The notes under the pieces are model-generated. The model was not told the DNA's origin, did not search any database, and was given only the letters and a program-made list of their open reading frames with translations. 64,000 nucleotides of DNA. It comes from JANWHQ01 sp963775275. GTDB lineage: Bacteria; Pseudomonadota; Alphaproteobacteria; Caulobacterales; Caulobacteraceae. The translations under genes were made by a program, and so were the position numbers. The stretch spans positions 2,418,001-2,482,000 of the forward strand of contig CAVZII010000005.1 in the NCBI GenBank assembly GCA_963775275.1, given 5' to 3'. Below are positions 1-8,220 of the stretch, piece after piece; within the stretch, counting starts at the first letter, position 1; each line of letters begins with the position of its first letter.

Positions 1-159
1 TCGGCGAGCAGCTGGGCGCACCGATTGCGCGCTTCGGCGTTGCCGGAGTTCGATCTCGAGAATCGCGCGCCACGCCGCGATCTCGCCTTGCGTGTCGCTC
101 GAGGCGCGCAGGGACCGGGCGGTCTTGCGCAGCCGGCTCAGCTCGCTTGCGTCGGCCAA
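1..159 (-). CDS. TPR-containing protein, N-terminal fragment cut by window edge, with a probable one-base consensus insertion
   Basis: The frame starts at a TTG (157-159), with AAGGCGG about 10 nt upstream as ribosome binding site, and runs off the left edge. It reads LADASELSRLRKTARSL and continues to AAWRAILEI. At 46-51 the minus strand reads GAACTC. Removing one A gives GACTC and restores a classical TPR helix pair (AWRAILEIDSGNAEARN, then RCAQLLA); left uncorrected, the frame degenerates. The fragment is short and the full function lies outside the window. Glycan loci of this type often carry TPR proteins fused to glycosyltransferases, but that is only context here. It is the distal gene of the minus-strand run that begins at 8058. 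Confidence 0.45.
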   Translation of the reverse strand, partial: MADASELSRLRKTARSLRASSDTQGEIAAWRAILEIELRQRRSAQSVRPAARR

Positions 160-361
160 GTTTTCGTCCCGCCTTGAAGAATGATCCTGCGCCGCGAAGC
201 GGCGGCGAGGCAAGCCCGGGGCGCTCGCCGGCGAGTCCTCGAGTCGTCATTTAAGGGCGAGAGCGCATGAGGGTGAACGAGCCTCCGCAATGGCGGAACT
301 CGGCTGGCCCGACCAGTCATCAGGCGCCGTTCAGGGCCGGGAAGACGGTTCCCAGGGATCT

Positions 362-1501
362 TCAGCCGGGAGCGCCCGGCTTGGGCCGGGAGTTCTTTCC
401 CTTGCCGAGGTCCGAGCGCTTGAAGCGCATGTAGTGCGGCTCGAACCAAGCGTAGGCCTTCTTGTAGGCGACCTGGAAGATGTTCCGCTTGATGGCTAGG
501 TGGACCGGCTCGAACCACCGGTAGGCCTTCTTGTACTGGCTATCGAGCTGCTTATGCCAATTCAGGAACCGTTTGACCGTCCGCTTTCGCACTTCCCAGT
601 AGACCTGGTCGTAGGAAAGGGCCAGCAACTGCCCCGCGTCCAGATCGGGAGGACGATAGCCGGGCTGTCCCGCGGCTTTGAGGATCTCGATCGCGTGCAC
701 GAGGCGCGTGTTCAGATGGCTGTTGAACGGCGGCGCGTCGCCCGGCTTGAACAGGATCACCTGCTGTCTGGATTTGCTGTACTTCGCCGTCGCCCGACGC
801 CAGCGCAGCACTTCGGGCAGGACGTGGATCTCGCCCTGCAGCCCTACCTCCAGGACGACGAGCCGGTCGGGCGCCAGGACCTCGCGGAAGACGCCCGCCC
901 GTTCCATCGCGTCCGAGCGCATCAGGCCGTAGACCATGTTGCCGAAGCCCTTGCCGGCGCGGTGCAGGTTGTGGAAGCGGGCGTACGAGCTGGGGAAGCC
1001 GCGGGCCTCGTACCTGTCGACCTGGTTGGCGCGCTTGAGGACCCGGCCTTCCTCGTCCATCGGCGCCGTCAGCGGGTAGGCCAAGGTGGCCTGCGGGTTG
1101 TTGTCCAGCTCCTCGACCATGGCCTCCAGCCATCGGGGATCCAGCAGGTCATGGTCGGCGCACCAGGAGAAGTACTCCTGATTGGGAACGACTTTGCGGC
1201 CGAGGCGGAACACGGCGTCCCAGGCGCCGATCATGCCCTTGCGGGTCAGGCCCCTGAACGCGAAGGCGTTCGGCACGTCGGCCAGCACCTCGCGGATGAT
1301 GTCGGGCGTGGCGTCCTCGGAGCTGTCGTCGTGGACGACCAGCGCGAAGTCCGTGAACGTCTGGCTGAGGATGCTCTCCAGCGTCTGGCGCAGGAATCGC
1401 GAGCCGTTGTAGGCCGGAAGACCTAGGACGACCCGCGCTGAAAAGGTGGGCGGCCGCTCCAGCAGCGGGGTCACGGTCGCAAAGACGTCGGCGTCCTTCA
1501 T
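362..1501 (-). CDS. Family 2 glycosyltransferase
   Basis: A cytoplasmic or peripheral GT-A transferase of 379 residues that should move a sugar from an NDP-sugar to a glycan acceptor. The N-terminus has the GT2 signature: VVLGLPAYNGSRFLRQTL (about residues 24-41), followed by SILSQTFTDFALVVHDDSS, the first acidic nucleotide-binding motif. WCADHD near residue 120 fits the DxD-like metal site. The C-terminal third is rich in aromatic and basic residues and contains two similar stretches around YKKAYRWFEP and YKKAYAWFEP, a short internal duplication. The start is an ATG at 1499-1501. It lies in a minus-strand cluster of methyltransferases and glycosyltransferases. The sugar specificity cannot be read from the sequence. 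Confidence 0.85.
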   Translation of the reverse strand: MKDADVFATVTPLLERPPTFSARVVLGLPAYNGSRFLRQTLESILSQTFTDFALVVHDDSSEDATPDIIREVLADVPNAFAFRGLTRKGMIGAWDAVFRLGRKVVPNQEYFSWCADHDLLDPRWLEAMVEELDNNPQATLAYPLTAPMDEEGRVLKRANQVDRYEARGFPSSYARFHNLHRAGKGFGNMVYGLMRSDAMERAGVFREVLAPDRLVVLEVGLQGEIHVLPEVLRWRRATAKYSKSRQQVILFKPGDAPPFNSHLNTRLVHAIEILKAAGQPGYRPPDLDAGQLLALSYDQVYWEVRKRTVKRFLNWHKQLDSQYKKAYRWFEPVHLAIKRNIFQVAYKKAYAWFEPHYMRFKRSDLGKGKNSRPKPGAPG

Positions 1502-1651
1502 GCCATCCTCATCCGCGTCGAGGCTGCGAGCCTAGCGGCCGTAGGGGCCGCCCGTCAAAGCGCAAGCGACCAAGTCCGCGCGGAACAGCCGGAGCGCGAA
1601 TGCGAAAGTGCGCGCGGTTTCGCCGCCCGAACGCGCCGGAAGCCGAAAGAC

Positions 1652-2419
1652 CTAGACCCGGTCGATGCGGACGGCGACCTGTCGCGACTCCGAGCGGCCG
1701 ATGTAGCTGTACTCGATGCCGAACGTCTCGACGACCTCGGAGAAGGCCTTCACCTCGTGGTCCTCCCAGCTCGGATAGTTCAGGTACTCGTCGAACACGA
1801 TGATGGTGCCGGCGACCAGCCGGGGCTGCAGGGCCTGCAGCACGGTGCGTGTGGACGAATAGATGTCGCAGTCGATGTGGATGAAGGCGGCCGGGCCGGG
1901 GTGGGTCTCGAGGAAGCCCGGCAGGGTGTCGTCGAACCAGCCCACGTGAAGCTCCACGTTCGCGGCGACGGGCGGCGGCTGGCCCTGCACGTCGAACTGG
2001 CCGGCCGACAGCGAGACGCCGCCCGCCTCGGGCAGCCCGCGGAAGGAGTCGAAGCCATGGACCGCGCCGGCGTGGCTCTCGGCGATCATGTTGATCGTCT
2101 TGCCGCTGTAGACGCCGAACTCGAGGTAGAGCCCCTCGACGGTCACCTGCTCAGTCGCCCACTTCAGCAGAAGCTTGCGGTTGGTCACCGGCTGCACGTT
2201 CGCCATGTGCTTGAGCACATAGCGCGCGCTCGACAGGCCCGCCTCGAGGTCGATGAAGTACCGCATCATCGTCCGGTCGCGGTTCTGCTCATCGAGCATC
2301 CGCTCGACCCGCTCCAGGCCTTTGCGCAGCTCCGCCAACGCGGCGAACACGTCCGGCTCGGCCTGCGCGGCCGGCGTCTTCACCTCCTTAGGGGGCTTCT
2401 CTGCGACGCTTCCCACCAC
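1652..2419 (-). CDS. TylF/MycF-like class I SAM methyltransferase
   Basis: A 255-residue protein with the SAM-binding motif I in YLEFGVYSGKTINMIAE and the following VHGFDSFRGLPE. This combination is characteristic of the macrocin-O-methyltransferase (TylF) type found in sugar and polysaccharide clusters. Further along, AAFIHIDCDIYSS provides the metal-coordinating acidic residues typical of this group, and IIVFDEYLNYPSWEDHE continues the family pattern. The first 75 residues form a charged, probably coiled N-terminal region (LAELRKGLERVERMLDEQNR). The chosen start is GTG at 2417-2419, with AAAGG just upstream. The likely role is O-methylation of a glycan sugar; the substrate is unknown. Confidence 0.8.
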   Translation of the reverse strand: MVGSVAEKPPKEVKTPAAQAEPDVFAALAELRKGLERVERMLDEQNRDRTMMRYFIDLEAGLSSARYVLKHMANVQPVTNRKLLLKWATEQVTVEGLYLEFGVYSGKTINMIAESHAGAVHGFDSFRGLPEAGGVSLSAGQFDVQGQPPPVAANVELHVGWFDDTLPGFLETHPGPAAFIHIDCDIYSSTRTVLQALQPRLVAGTIIVFDEYLNYPSWEDHEVKAFSEVVETFGIEYSYIGRSESRQVAVRIDRV

Positions 2420-2495
2420 CGCTGCCTTTCTTCACTTGCATCAGGCGCCCCGCCGTGCGGCGCGGGCGCGATTTCCGTCTTGGCTCCGGCCAGCC

Positions 2496-3404
2496 CTAGG
2501 CTTTCTCGAGCGCGGGAGCGTCCGCCGCTGGCTCCTTGGGCGGCTTGGGGGCCTTCTTCAGGCCCAGTTGGAAGAGGAGCTCCTCGTAGTCCTCGACCAG
2601 GGTCGACGTCATGGCCTCCAGGTCCACGCTGACCACGCCGTCGTAGGTGACGTCGACGTTCCAGTTCTTGCGGTCGCGCCGACGCTCGGTGGTCTTGTAG
2701 CGGTCCGCAAGGGCCTCCTCGACCATCATGGGGTTCGAAAGCTGGAGCGGCAGGACGAAGTCCTCGGCGGTGGTGCGGCGCATGACGGTCAGCAGCAGCG
2801 TCGCCTTCGCCGGCCAGGGCGGCAGCGCCGGGAAAAGATAGGTCCAGTTGGGCTTGGCGTTCATCCAAAGACCCAGCACCTCGTAGTCGTTGGCCGCCGC
2901 CAGCGCCTCGAAGAAGCAGGGCGAATAGGAGAACAGGCCGTGATTGATCGCCATGTGCATCGGCAGCGCATGGACCATGTACCCGCCGGGCGCCGTCAGG
3001 TCGTGGATGGTTCGGAAGCACGACACCTGATCGATGATGTGCTCGGTCGTGCCGAGGTTCGTCGTCAGCGTCGCCTTGTGCTTCAGCTCGGGGCCGACCC
3101 GGTCATAGTTCAGGTCGAACGGGATCGAGCCGAACCGGCCGTCGATGTCGAACGCGACATATTCGGCGCCCAGCCGCTTGTAGAACTCGTTGCATGGACC
3201 CTTGTAGCGGCCGTTCTCGGGATCGATCGTCGCGGGCGTGTCCGCGCCGAAGCCGGCGAAGAACTTCTCGAGGAAAGGATCGAACTCGGGCAGCTTGGTG
3301 TCGTACTCCTGCGAGCCGATCTCGGCGACGAACTTGATGTCGTCGAAAATGCCCTGGTCCTGCATGAACTTGTAAAGGACGAGCATGGGCGGTCCGAGTC
3401 CCAT
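2496..3404 (-). CDS. SAM-methyltransferase-like protein of glycan cluster
   Basis: A 302-residue protein. FVAEIGSQEY near the N-terminus and AEYVAFDIDGRFGSIPFDLN resemble SAM-fold strands with an acidic ribose contact. LTTNLGTTEHIIDQVSCFRTIH followed by APGGYMVHALPM resembles the central and late strands of small-molecule methyltransferases. A canonical GxGxG is not obvious, so catalytic activity is inferred from the family only. The last 40 residues are acidic and Pro/Ala rich. The ATG (3402-3404) follows the stop of the upstream gene by 3 nt, so the two are almost certainly co-transcribed. A methyltransferase or carbamoyltransferase-like role in glycan modification fits, but the substrate is unknown. 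Confidence 0.6.
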   Translation of the reverse strand: MGLGPPMLVLYKFMQDQGIFDDIKFVAEIGSQEYDTKLPEFDPFLEKFFAGFGADTPATIDPENGRYKGPCNEFYKRLGAEYVAFDIDGRFGSIPFDLNYDRVGPELKHKATLTTNLGTTEHIIDQVSCFRTIHDLTAPGGYMVHALPMHMAINHGLFSYSPCFFEALAAANDYEVLGLWMNAKPNWTYLFPALPPWPAKATLLLTVMRRTTAEDFVLPLQLSNPMMVEEALADRYKTTERRRDRKNWNVDVTYDGVVSVDLEAMTSTLVEDYEELLFQLGLKKAPKPPKEPAADAPALEKA

Positions 3405-3407
3405 GAT

Positions 3408-4673
3408 CTAGCCTCCTTGAATTGACAAAGCGCCTTCGGCGGGGGGCGGCGCGGCCTTGGCGGTGGCGACACCCGCGCCGGGCGCGAACTCACTGTGCGA
3501 CGCCAGCACGTCCTTTGCAAACGAATTGCAGATATAGCCGTGGCCCAGGAAGCCGTGGTCGGCGCCCCATTTGCGGACGTAGTAGATCTGCTTGGCCAAG
3601 GCCGAGGCGGAGTCCACGAGCATGTCGCGAAAGCGGGTCTGCAGCTCGGTTGCCGTCACGTCTCCATCGAGGACCCGGAGCATTTCTTTGACGGCCCTGA
3701 ATATATCGTCTGGACTGTTGTCGACGTACTCGAAGTAGTCGGTGTTCCTGAACAGCATATAGTGCTTCTCGCCGATCAGGTCCGGCAAAGGCAGCAGCTC
3801 ACCGGTCTCGAGATTCCGCACGCGCTTGAAGATGTATCTGTCCGTCGGCCGGATGGGATACGAGCCCAGGACGTCGGTCCCGTTGATCAGCAGCGTGGGC
3901 AGGCCGAACATGTAGGCCACGTGGTAGGGCCCCGACTCGGACGCGACCATGAAGCGCGCGACCGACAGCAGGTAGAGTTCGAGCAGACCGTCGCGCCCAG
4001 GATGCGTGGCCAGATCGAATACGCCCGGCCGCTCGACGGCCGGCATGCTGGCGTCGCCCGTACGGATGACGGCGAAGCCGCGGGACACCAGGTGGTCGAT
4101 CGCCGGAAAATAGGTCGTGATGTCGGCGTTGCGCGTGAACTCGGCGCGCTTGAGGATCTTGCCTTCGGCGTCACGGTTCACCGGGTCCTGCTTGAAGCCG
4201 TGGTCGCGCACATGCAGGATCACCAGCGGCATTCCAAGCGGAATGCCCATCTCCTCGGCGCGGCGCCGGCAGCGTTCCTGATCACTGCGCTGCAGGCTCC
4301 AGCCCGGCATCTCGCAAATCTTCCGTCGCGCCAGGTATGACGGCGTCGCCTGCCCACGCTCGGCGTACAAGGTCTTGAGGAGGTGCGGGACGATCCAGTC
4401 CTGGTCCCGACTGGCGGGCCAGGCGGCGACCCTCGAGGGGTCTTCAACGATGAGGTCAAGCTGGATCCGGACCCGATCCAGCCTCTCCTGCAGGCGCGCC
4501 TTGATGAAGTCGCGCACCCGGCGTCGGATGGGAGCCGTCAGACGTTGAGCCAATGGCAAAGCCTGGGAGCCCGCTCCGGCCTTGGCGGGTACAGGGGACC
4601 GCGCGTCGCCGGAAAGGCTTTCGCCGTTGGCCGCTGCGCCTGTCGCCGCGACACCCCCGCCTGGAGCGCGCAT
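3408..4673 (-). CDS. Putative GT-B glycosyltransferase (TIGR04372-like)
   Basis: A 421-residue protein with the hallmark of a GT-B donor-binding half near residues 240-265: ESGPYHVAYMFGLPTLLING. In this motif a Glu/Ser-Gly-Pro contact precedes the nucleotide-binding helix, as in ADP-heptose- and TIGR04372-type transferases. LVILHVRDHGFKQDP (about 150-165) and TTYFPAIDHLVSRGFAVIRTG also fit that family. The N-terminal 60 residues are basic and amphipathic (RLTAPIRRRVRDFIKARLQ), perhaps for membrane association. The start is an ATG at 4671-4673, and the gene ends 3 nt before the next one. The donor is unknown. The family name is from memory of motif pattern, not a search. Confidence 0.6.
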   Translation of the reverse strand: MRAPGGGVAATGAAANGESLSGDARSPVPAKAGAGSQALPLAQRLTAPIRRRVRDFIKARLQERLDRVRIQLDLIVEDPSRVAAWPASRDQDWIVPHLLKTLYAERGQATPSYLARRKICEMPGWSLQRSDQERCRRRAEEMGIPLGMPLVILHVRDHGFKQDPVNRDAEGKILKRAEFTRNADITTYFPAIDHLVSRGFAVIRTGDASMPAVERPGVFDLATHPGRDGLLELYLLSVARFMVASESGPYHVAYMFGLPTLLINGTDVLGSYPIRPTDRYIFKRVRNLETGELLPLPDLIGEKHYMLFRNTDYFEYVDNSPDDIFRAVKEMLRVLDGDVTATELQTRFRDMLVDSASALAKQIYYVRKWGADHGFLGHGYICNSFAKDVLASHSEFAPGAGVATAKAAPPPAEGALSIQGG

Positions 4674-4898
4674 CGTCTCTGACCCCCTACACTAGGCTCG
4701 ATCCGAGATGCAGGCCGGGGCTGGTGATGTCAAGTTTGCAGGCCGCGCTCGCCCGCCTGGTCGCAGGATCGCCGCCGACTCCAGGCGTGGCGCGTGGCGG
4801 GGGACCCCGTTCGACTCCATGTCGCAGTCGCTCGATGCGTCACTTCGCCGGGTGCGCGGAGCGCGCCGCCGGAAGGACGGCCAGCCGGCCATGCAGCC

Positions 4899-5681
4899 TC
4901 AGACGGATGTGACAGCCTCCGAACCAAGCGCGGCGAGTCTGCCCTGCGTCAAGGCGTCGAGCATTCGGCTCTCGTTGTCCCGCACCCAGTCGAACAGCGT
5001 CTGGTCGGGAAGAAACGCCTCGCGCAGAGCCTGGTCGTACTGGGGCGAGAGCGTCAGCTTGGTGGCTCGGCCGCGCTGCAGATGGATCGGCGGGGGCGGC
5101 TTCAGCTCGTACGCGATGGCGAGGGATTCCAGGAGCCGCCCAACCGACGAAGTCGTCACGGCGGCGGCGAAACGTCGCTCTATGACCTCGATCGCCGCGT
5201 CGGCGGAAGCTCGGCCGCTGCAGAGCGTCTTGCATTGGCGACGGCCCAGGCTCCTGGATCCCATGCCCTCCAGGATCCTGCGAGCGAAGTCTTCGAACTC
5301 CCCGTCGAACTGAGGCGCCTTGGTTTCGGTCGTCTTGACCCCGTCGATATCGACCGCTCCTTCTCGCATGTAGACGTAGAGCGACTTGAGCCTTTCGACC
5401 GGATCGCGCACCGTGACCAGACCGACGATGGGCCGGCCCACCTTGGGACCGAGCAGCGCGTCGAGCATCGGAAAGCTGGAGTTGGAGCAGACGACGGCCA
5501 GGCTGCGCCAATGCTCGGCAGGCAGTTCGGGCAGGAGATCTGGACGCTTCACAAGATTCAAGCGGAGCCACCTGTCCCCAAACATCGTACGCAGGCCGTT
5601 TTCGAGGCTGGTGCCGCCCGTCTTGGCCAGATGGGTATAGACTAACAGGGGTTTCGTCGGGCTCGTGTCCCACTCGATCAT
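4899..5681 (-). CDS. Sulfotransferase family protein
   Basis: A 260-residue protein. VYTHLAKTGGTSLENGLR at residues 14-31 is the 5'-phosphosulfate-binding loop of PAPS-dependent sulfotransferases, and LVTVRDPVERLKSLYVYM (about 85-102) is the 3'-phosphate-binding motif (RDPxxRxxS). Both hallmarks are intact, so it should transfer sulfate from PAPS to a sugar or other hydroxyl. No membrane segment is evident, which suggests cytosolic action before export. The ATG is at 5679-5681. The gene stands alone, with a 225-base gap to the next gene and 310 bases upstream. A second, unrelated-length sulfotransferase is at 30306-31238. Confidence 0.8.
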   Translation of the reverse strand: MIEWDTSPTKPLLVYTHLAKTGGTSLENGLRTMFGDRWLRLNLVKRPDLLPELPAEHWRSLAVVCSNSSFPMLDALLGPKVGRPIVGLVTVRDPVERLKSLYVYMREGAVDIDGVKTTETKAPQFDGEFEDFARRILEGMGSRSLGRRQCKTLCSGRASADAAIEVIERRFAAAVTTSSVGRLLESLAIAYELKPPPPIHLQRGRATKLTLSPQYDQALREAFLPDQTLFDWVRDNESRMLDALTQGRLAALGSEAVTSV

Positions 5682-5991
5682 GCGGTGATCGATCCTTCCG
5701 CCATCACAACTTCTGGGGTTCTTGCCCGGTCACTTTGTGCCCAAGCTCTTCTGATCTGCAAGATCCGACGAGCGCCCAGCACCATAGCTCGAAGACCAGC
5801 TCCATGGCTCGAAGACCTGCGCCGCACCGTGCGCTCGCCAATGGGGCGAGCCGTCGCGCGCCGGCTCTGAAGGCCCGGGCGAGCCGTTCTTGCCGGCGGC
5901 TTTCCTCGGCATGGCGCCCGGCGCCGCGCTCGCTCGGCGCTACAGGGACCTTGCGCCAGCGCGCCCCGGCCCGGGCGTCGTCGTGCGTCGG
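5682..5991. other. Non-coding gap of 310 bases between the sulfotransferase and a small glycan-cluster gene
   Basis: No frame with family character was found here. The stretch contains an imperfect direct repeat, ATAGCTCGAAGACCAGCTC then ATGGCTCGAAGACCTGCGC, around 5785-5825. It presumably holds the promoter of the sulfotransferase gene, but no -35/-10 pair stands out. Confidence 0.4.
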
Positions 5992-6552
5992 TCAGGCGGC
6001 CGCCGGCGGTTGAGACGGCGCCTCCGTCCGCTCGGCCTCCGCAGCGGTCAACGCCGCCAGCCGCTCGGCCTCCTTGGCGGCCTTCTTCTTGTACTTCTTG
6101 CCCGGCACCGCTGTGGACATCTTCGCGGGCTTGGGCGCCGGCGCATCCAGCGCGATCTTGGCCTTGATCTCGGTCTTCAGCTTCTTGAGCTCGCTCGTCT
6201 GGGCGGCGATGTCCCGATAGAGCAGCCTGAACGCCAGATGCGCCAGGAGATCGCCCAATGGCGACTTGCGGAGCAGGACCGCGCCCGGCGTGCGCAGCCG
6301 ATAGATCCCGCGGTTCGGCGTGCGCAAGGTGTTCACCACATAGACCGGGACGTCCTTGGAGCGCGCATAGTCCACCGCCATCATCAGCTCATAGGCCGAA
6401 TGGCCGTATTCCTTGGTCCGGATGTCCACGAGCAGGAACTTGCGGCGCCCAAGCTCCATCATCAGGCGTCGCTGCTTCAGCCTACGGGCGCCCGAGGACA
6501 TCTCCAGGCTTGGCGGGACGCCATGAAAGCTCTCTTGACCGGGGCTAGGCAT
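5992..6552 (-). CDS. Small protein of glycan cluster, unrecognised, with Lys/Ala-rich tail
   Basis: A 186-residue protein. I chose the ATG at 6550-6552 because it overlaps the stop of the upstream methyltransferase gene by 8 bases (ATGCCTAG), a classical coupling arrangement; an upstream start at 6609 would overlap far more. The central part (KFLLVDIRTKEYGHSAYELM, then VPVYVVNTLRTPNRGIYRL) looks like one Rossmann-like half, with a weak resemblance to the N-terminal half of TIGR04372-type transferases. The C-terminal 70 residues are low-complexity Lys/Ala/Glu (KKYKKKAAKEAERLAALTAA), predicted helical or disordered. The function is unknown. It could be an N-terminal-half partner or a remnant of a GT-B enzyme. 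Confidence 0.55.
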   Translation of the reverse strand: MPSPGQESFHGVPPSLEMSSGARRLKQRRLMMELGRRKFLLVDIRTKEYGHSAYELMMAVDYARSKDVPVYVVNTLRTPNRGIYRLRTPGAVLLRKSPLGDLLAHLAFRLLYRDIAAQTSELKKLKTEIKAKIALDAPAPKPAKMSTAVPGKKYKKKAAKEAERLAALTAAEAERTEAPSQPPAAA

Positions 6553-7174
6553 GGCAGATGGCGACGAAGTTCCAGGCGCAGTTAGGATGGTGGGTCGAGA
6601 TGATTTCATCGACCTGGGTAAAGATCAACGCCCGGCCGAACGTCTCTTCCAGGATCGCCCGGAACTCCTCGAACTCGTACTCGTGGACGTGATACTTCTT
6701 GCGGTTCTCGCTGGGGTTGGGAATCTTGCGCGGGGTGGAGATGAAGGCGACGCCGGCCGGCTTCAGCAAGCCCTTGATCGTCGCAAGCAGGTCACGCCCT
6801 TCGGGGACGTCTAAGTGCTCGATGACCTCCAGGTTCACCACCACGTCGAACTTGCCGAGGTCGGGGAAGTCGGTCAGTTCGTGGCCATAGCGCAGGTTGC
6901 GGCCCTCGTAGTGCTGCTTTGCGTGGCGGATGACCGCCGGACCCCGGTCCACCGCGATCACTTCTTGGACGTAGTCGGCGAGATAACGCGAGCCGTAGCC
7001 GGTGCCGCAGCCGATCTCGATCAGCCGGTCGGACTTCTTCACCAGCCGCGAGACGAACTTGTACCGGGCCAGGTGGAACATAAGGTTGTCCTGGGAGTCT
7101 GCGGACTCCTCCAGGGTGACCCGCCTCATGCCTTCTTGGGGATCTTCAGGAACTTCGAGCGTCACGCTGCCCAT
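6545..7174 (-). CDS. Class I SAM methyltransferase (Methyltransf_11/23 type)
   Basis: A 209-residue protein with motif I LIEIGCGTGYGSRYLADY near residues 46-63, motif II EVIAVDRG, and motif III region FDVVVNLEVIEHLDVPEG. HVHEYEFEEFRAILEE resembles the C-terminal part of UbiG- and polysaccharide-type methyltransferases. The ATG (7172-7174) lies 13 bases inside the end of the upstream epimerase gene, so the pair is translationally coupled. The downstream small gene overlaps its stop by 8 bases. It probably methylates a sugar or another cluster product. Confidence 0.75.
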   Translation of the reverse strand: MGSVTLEVPEDPQEGMRRVTLEESADSQDNLMFHLARYKFVSRLVKKSDRLIEIGCGTGYGSRYLADYVQEVIAVDRGPAVIRHAKQHYEGRNLRYGHELTDFPDLGKFDVVVNLEVIEHLDVPEGRDLLATIKGLLKPAGVAFISTPRKIPNPSENRKKYHVHEYEFEEFRAILEETFGRALIFTQVDEIISTHHPNCAWNFVAICHA

Positions 7175-8058
7175 TCGCCTGCCATGTATTGTTGAAGGGT
7201 GATCGTCGGAGCCCAGCCTAGGTCAGCCCGGATTCGGCTGATGTCGGCGTGGGTGGTCGCCGCCTCCCCAGGGCGCGCGTCGATGAACGTATAGGGGTGA
7301 TCGAACAGCTTCGCCACCTCCAGCACGGTCGCGGTCGAGCCCGCGCCCACATTGTAGGCGCGTCCCGACACGGGAGACAGCGCCGCTGCGAGGTTGGCCA
7401 GGGCCACGTCGCGCACGTGGATGAAGTCCCGGCTCTGCAGACCGTCGCCGGTGATCGTCAGGGGCTGACCGGTCTTCTTCTGGTTGGCGAAGATCCCCAC
7501 CACGCTGGAATAGGCGTTCTGCGGGTTGTTCGGGTTGAAGGACCGCGGGCCATAGGGGTTGAAGTAACGCAGCGCCACCACCGGGATGTTCAGGAAGCCG
7601 CCGAGGATCAGGCAGTACTGCTCGGCCGTGTACTTCTGCAGCGCGTAGGGGCTGAGCGGCGCGATCGGGCAGTCCTCGGCGGTCGGGATCTGGGTCGGGT
7701 TGCCGTAGATCGCCGAGGAGGACGAGAACACCAGCTTCTTCAGCCGTTCGCAGCGCCCAAGCTTCTGAAGAAGCCGGATGGTGTCCACCACATTGGCCTC
7801 CTCGTGGGAGATCGGGTCGGTGAACGAGGGCTGGATGCGCGGCAGGGCCGCCAGATGGAAAATGTAGTCCGCCTCGCGCCAGAGTTCGTCCGGCGTCTCT
7901 GTGAAGGATTCGATGCGGTATTCCGCGCCTGCGACGCGATTGGACTGCGAGCCCGTCGAAAGGTTGTCCACGGCGACGACGCGCCATCCCTGCTCGGTCA
8001 GCACTTCCGTCACATGGGAGCCGATGAAGCCCAGGCCACCGGTGACGACTGCCAGCAT
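7162..8058 (-). CDS. NAD-dependent epimerase/dehydratase (UDP-glucose 4-epimerase-like)
   Basis: A 298-residue extended SDR. The NAD-binding glycine motif is VTGGLGFIGSHVTEVL at residues 5-20, and VVAVDNLSTG supplies the adenosine-ribose Asp. The catalytic triad is visible as SSSSAIYG (Ser/Thr) and YALQKYTAEQY (Tyr-x3-Lys). YNVGAGSTATVLEVA and HADISRIRADLGW are typical of the GalE/UDP-glucuronate-epimerase branch. It interconverts a nucleotide-sugar C4 (or related) epimer for the surrounding glycosyltransferases. The ATG is at 8056-8058. It is the first gene of a minus-strand run, divergent from the GT61 gene across 162 bases. Confidence 0.8.
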   Translation of the reverse strand: MLAVVTGGLGFIGSHVTEVLTEQGWRVVAVDNLSTGSQSNRVAGAEYRIESFTETPDELWREADYIFHLAALPRIQPSFTDPISHEEANVVDTIRLLQKLGRCERLKKLVFSSSSAIYGNPTQIPTAEDCPIAPLSPYALQKYTAEQYCLILGGFLNIPVVALRYFNPYGPRSFNPNNPQNAYSSVVGIFANQKKTGQPLTITGDGLQSRDFIHVRDVALANLAAALSPVSGRAYNVGAGSTATVLEVAKLFDHPYTFIDARPGEAATTHADISRIRADLGWAPTITLQQYMAGEWAA

Positions 8059-8220
8059 GGAGATCCGATACCGAGGCGGTTCTTGGGGAAGGGGCGGAGC
8101 GAAAGCGGGTTGCGGCTAGCACGGTCTCATGAGCCCGGCAACCGCGTGTCCAGCCCTCGGACGAGGTCGACAGCAGGCCCCGGAGCCGGATATTGCGGCG
8201 TCGGGCAGGGGTGTTGCGTC

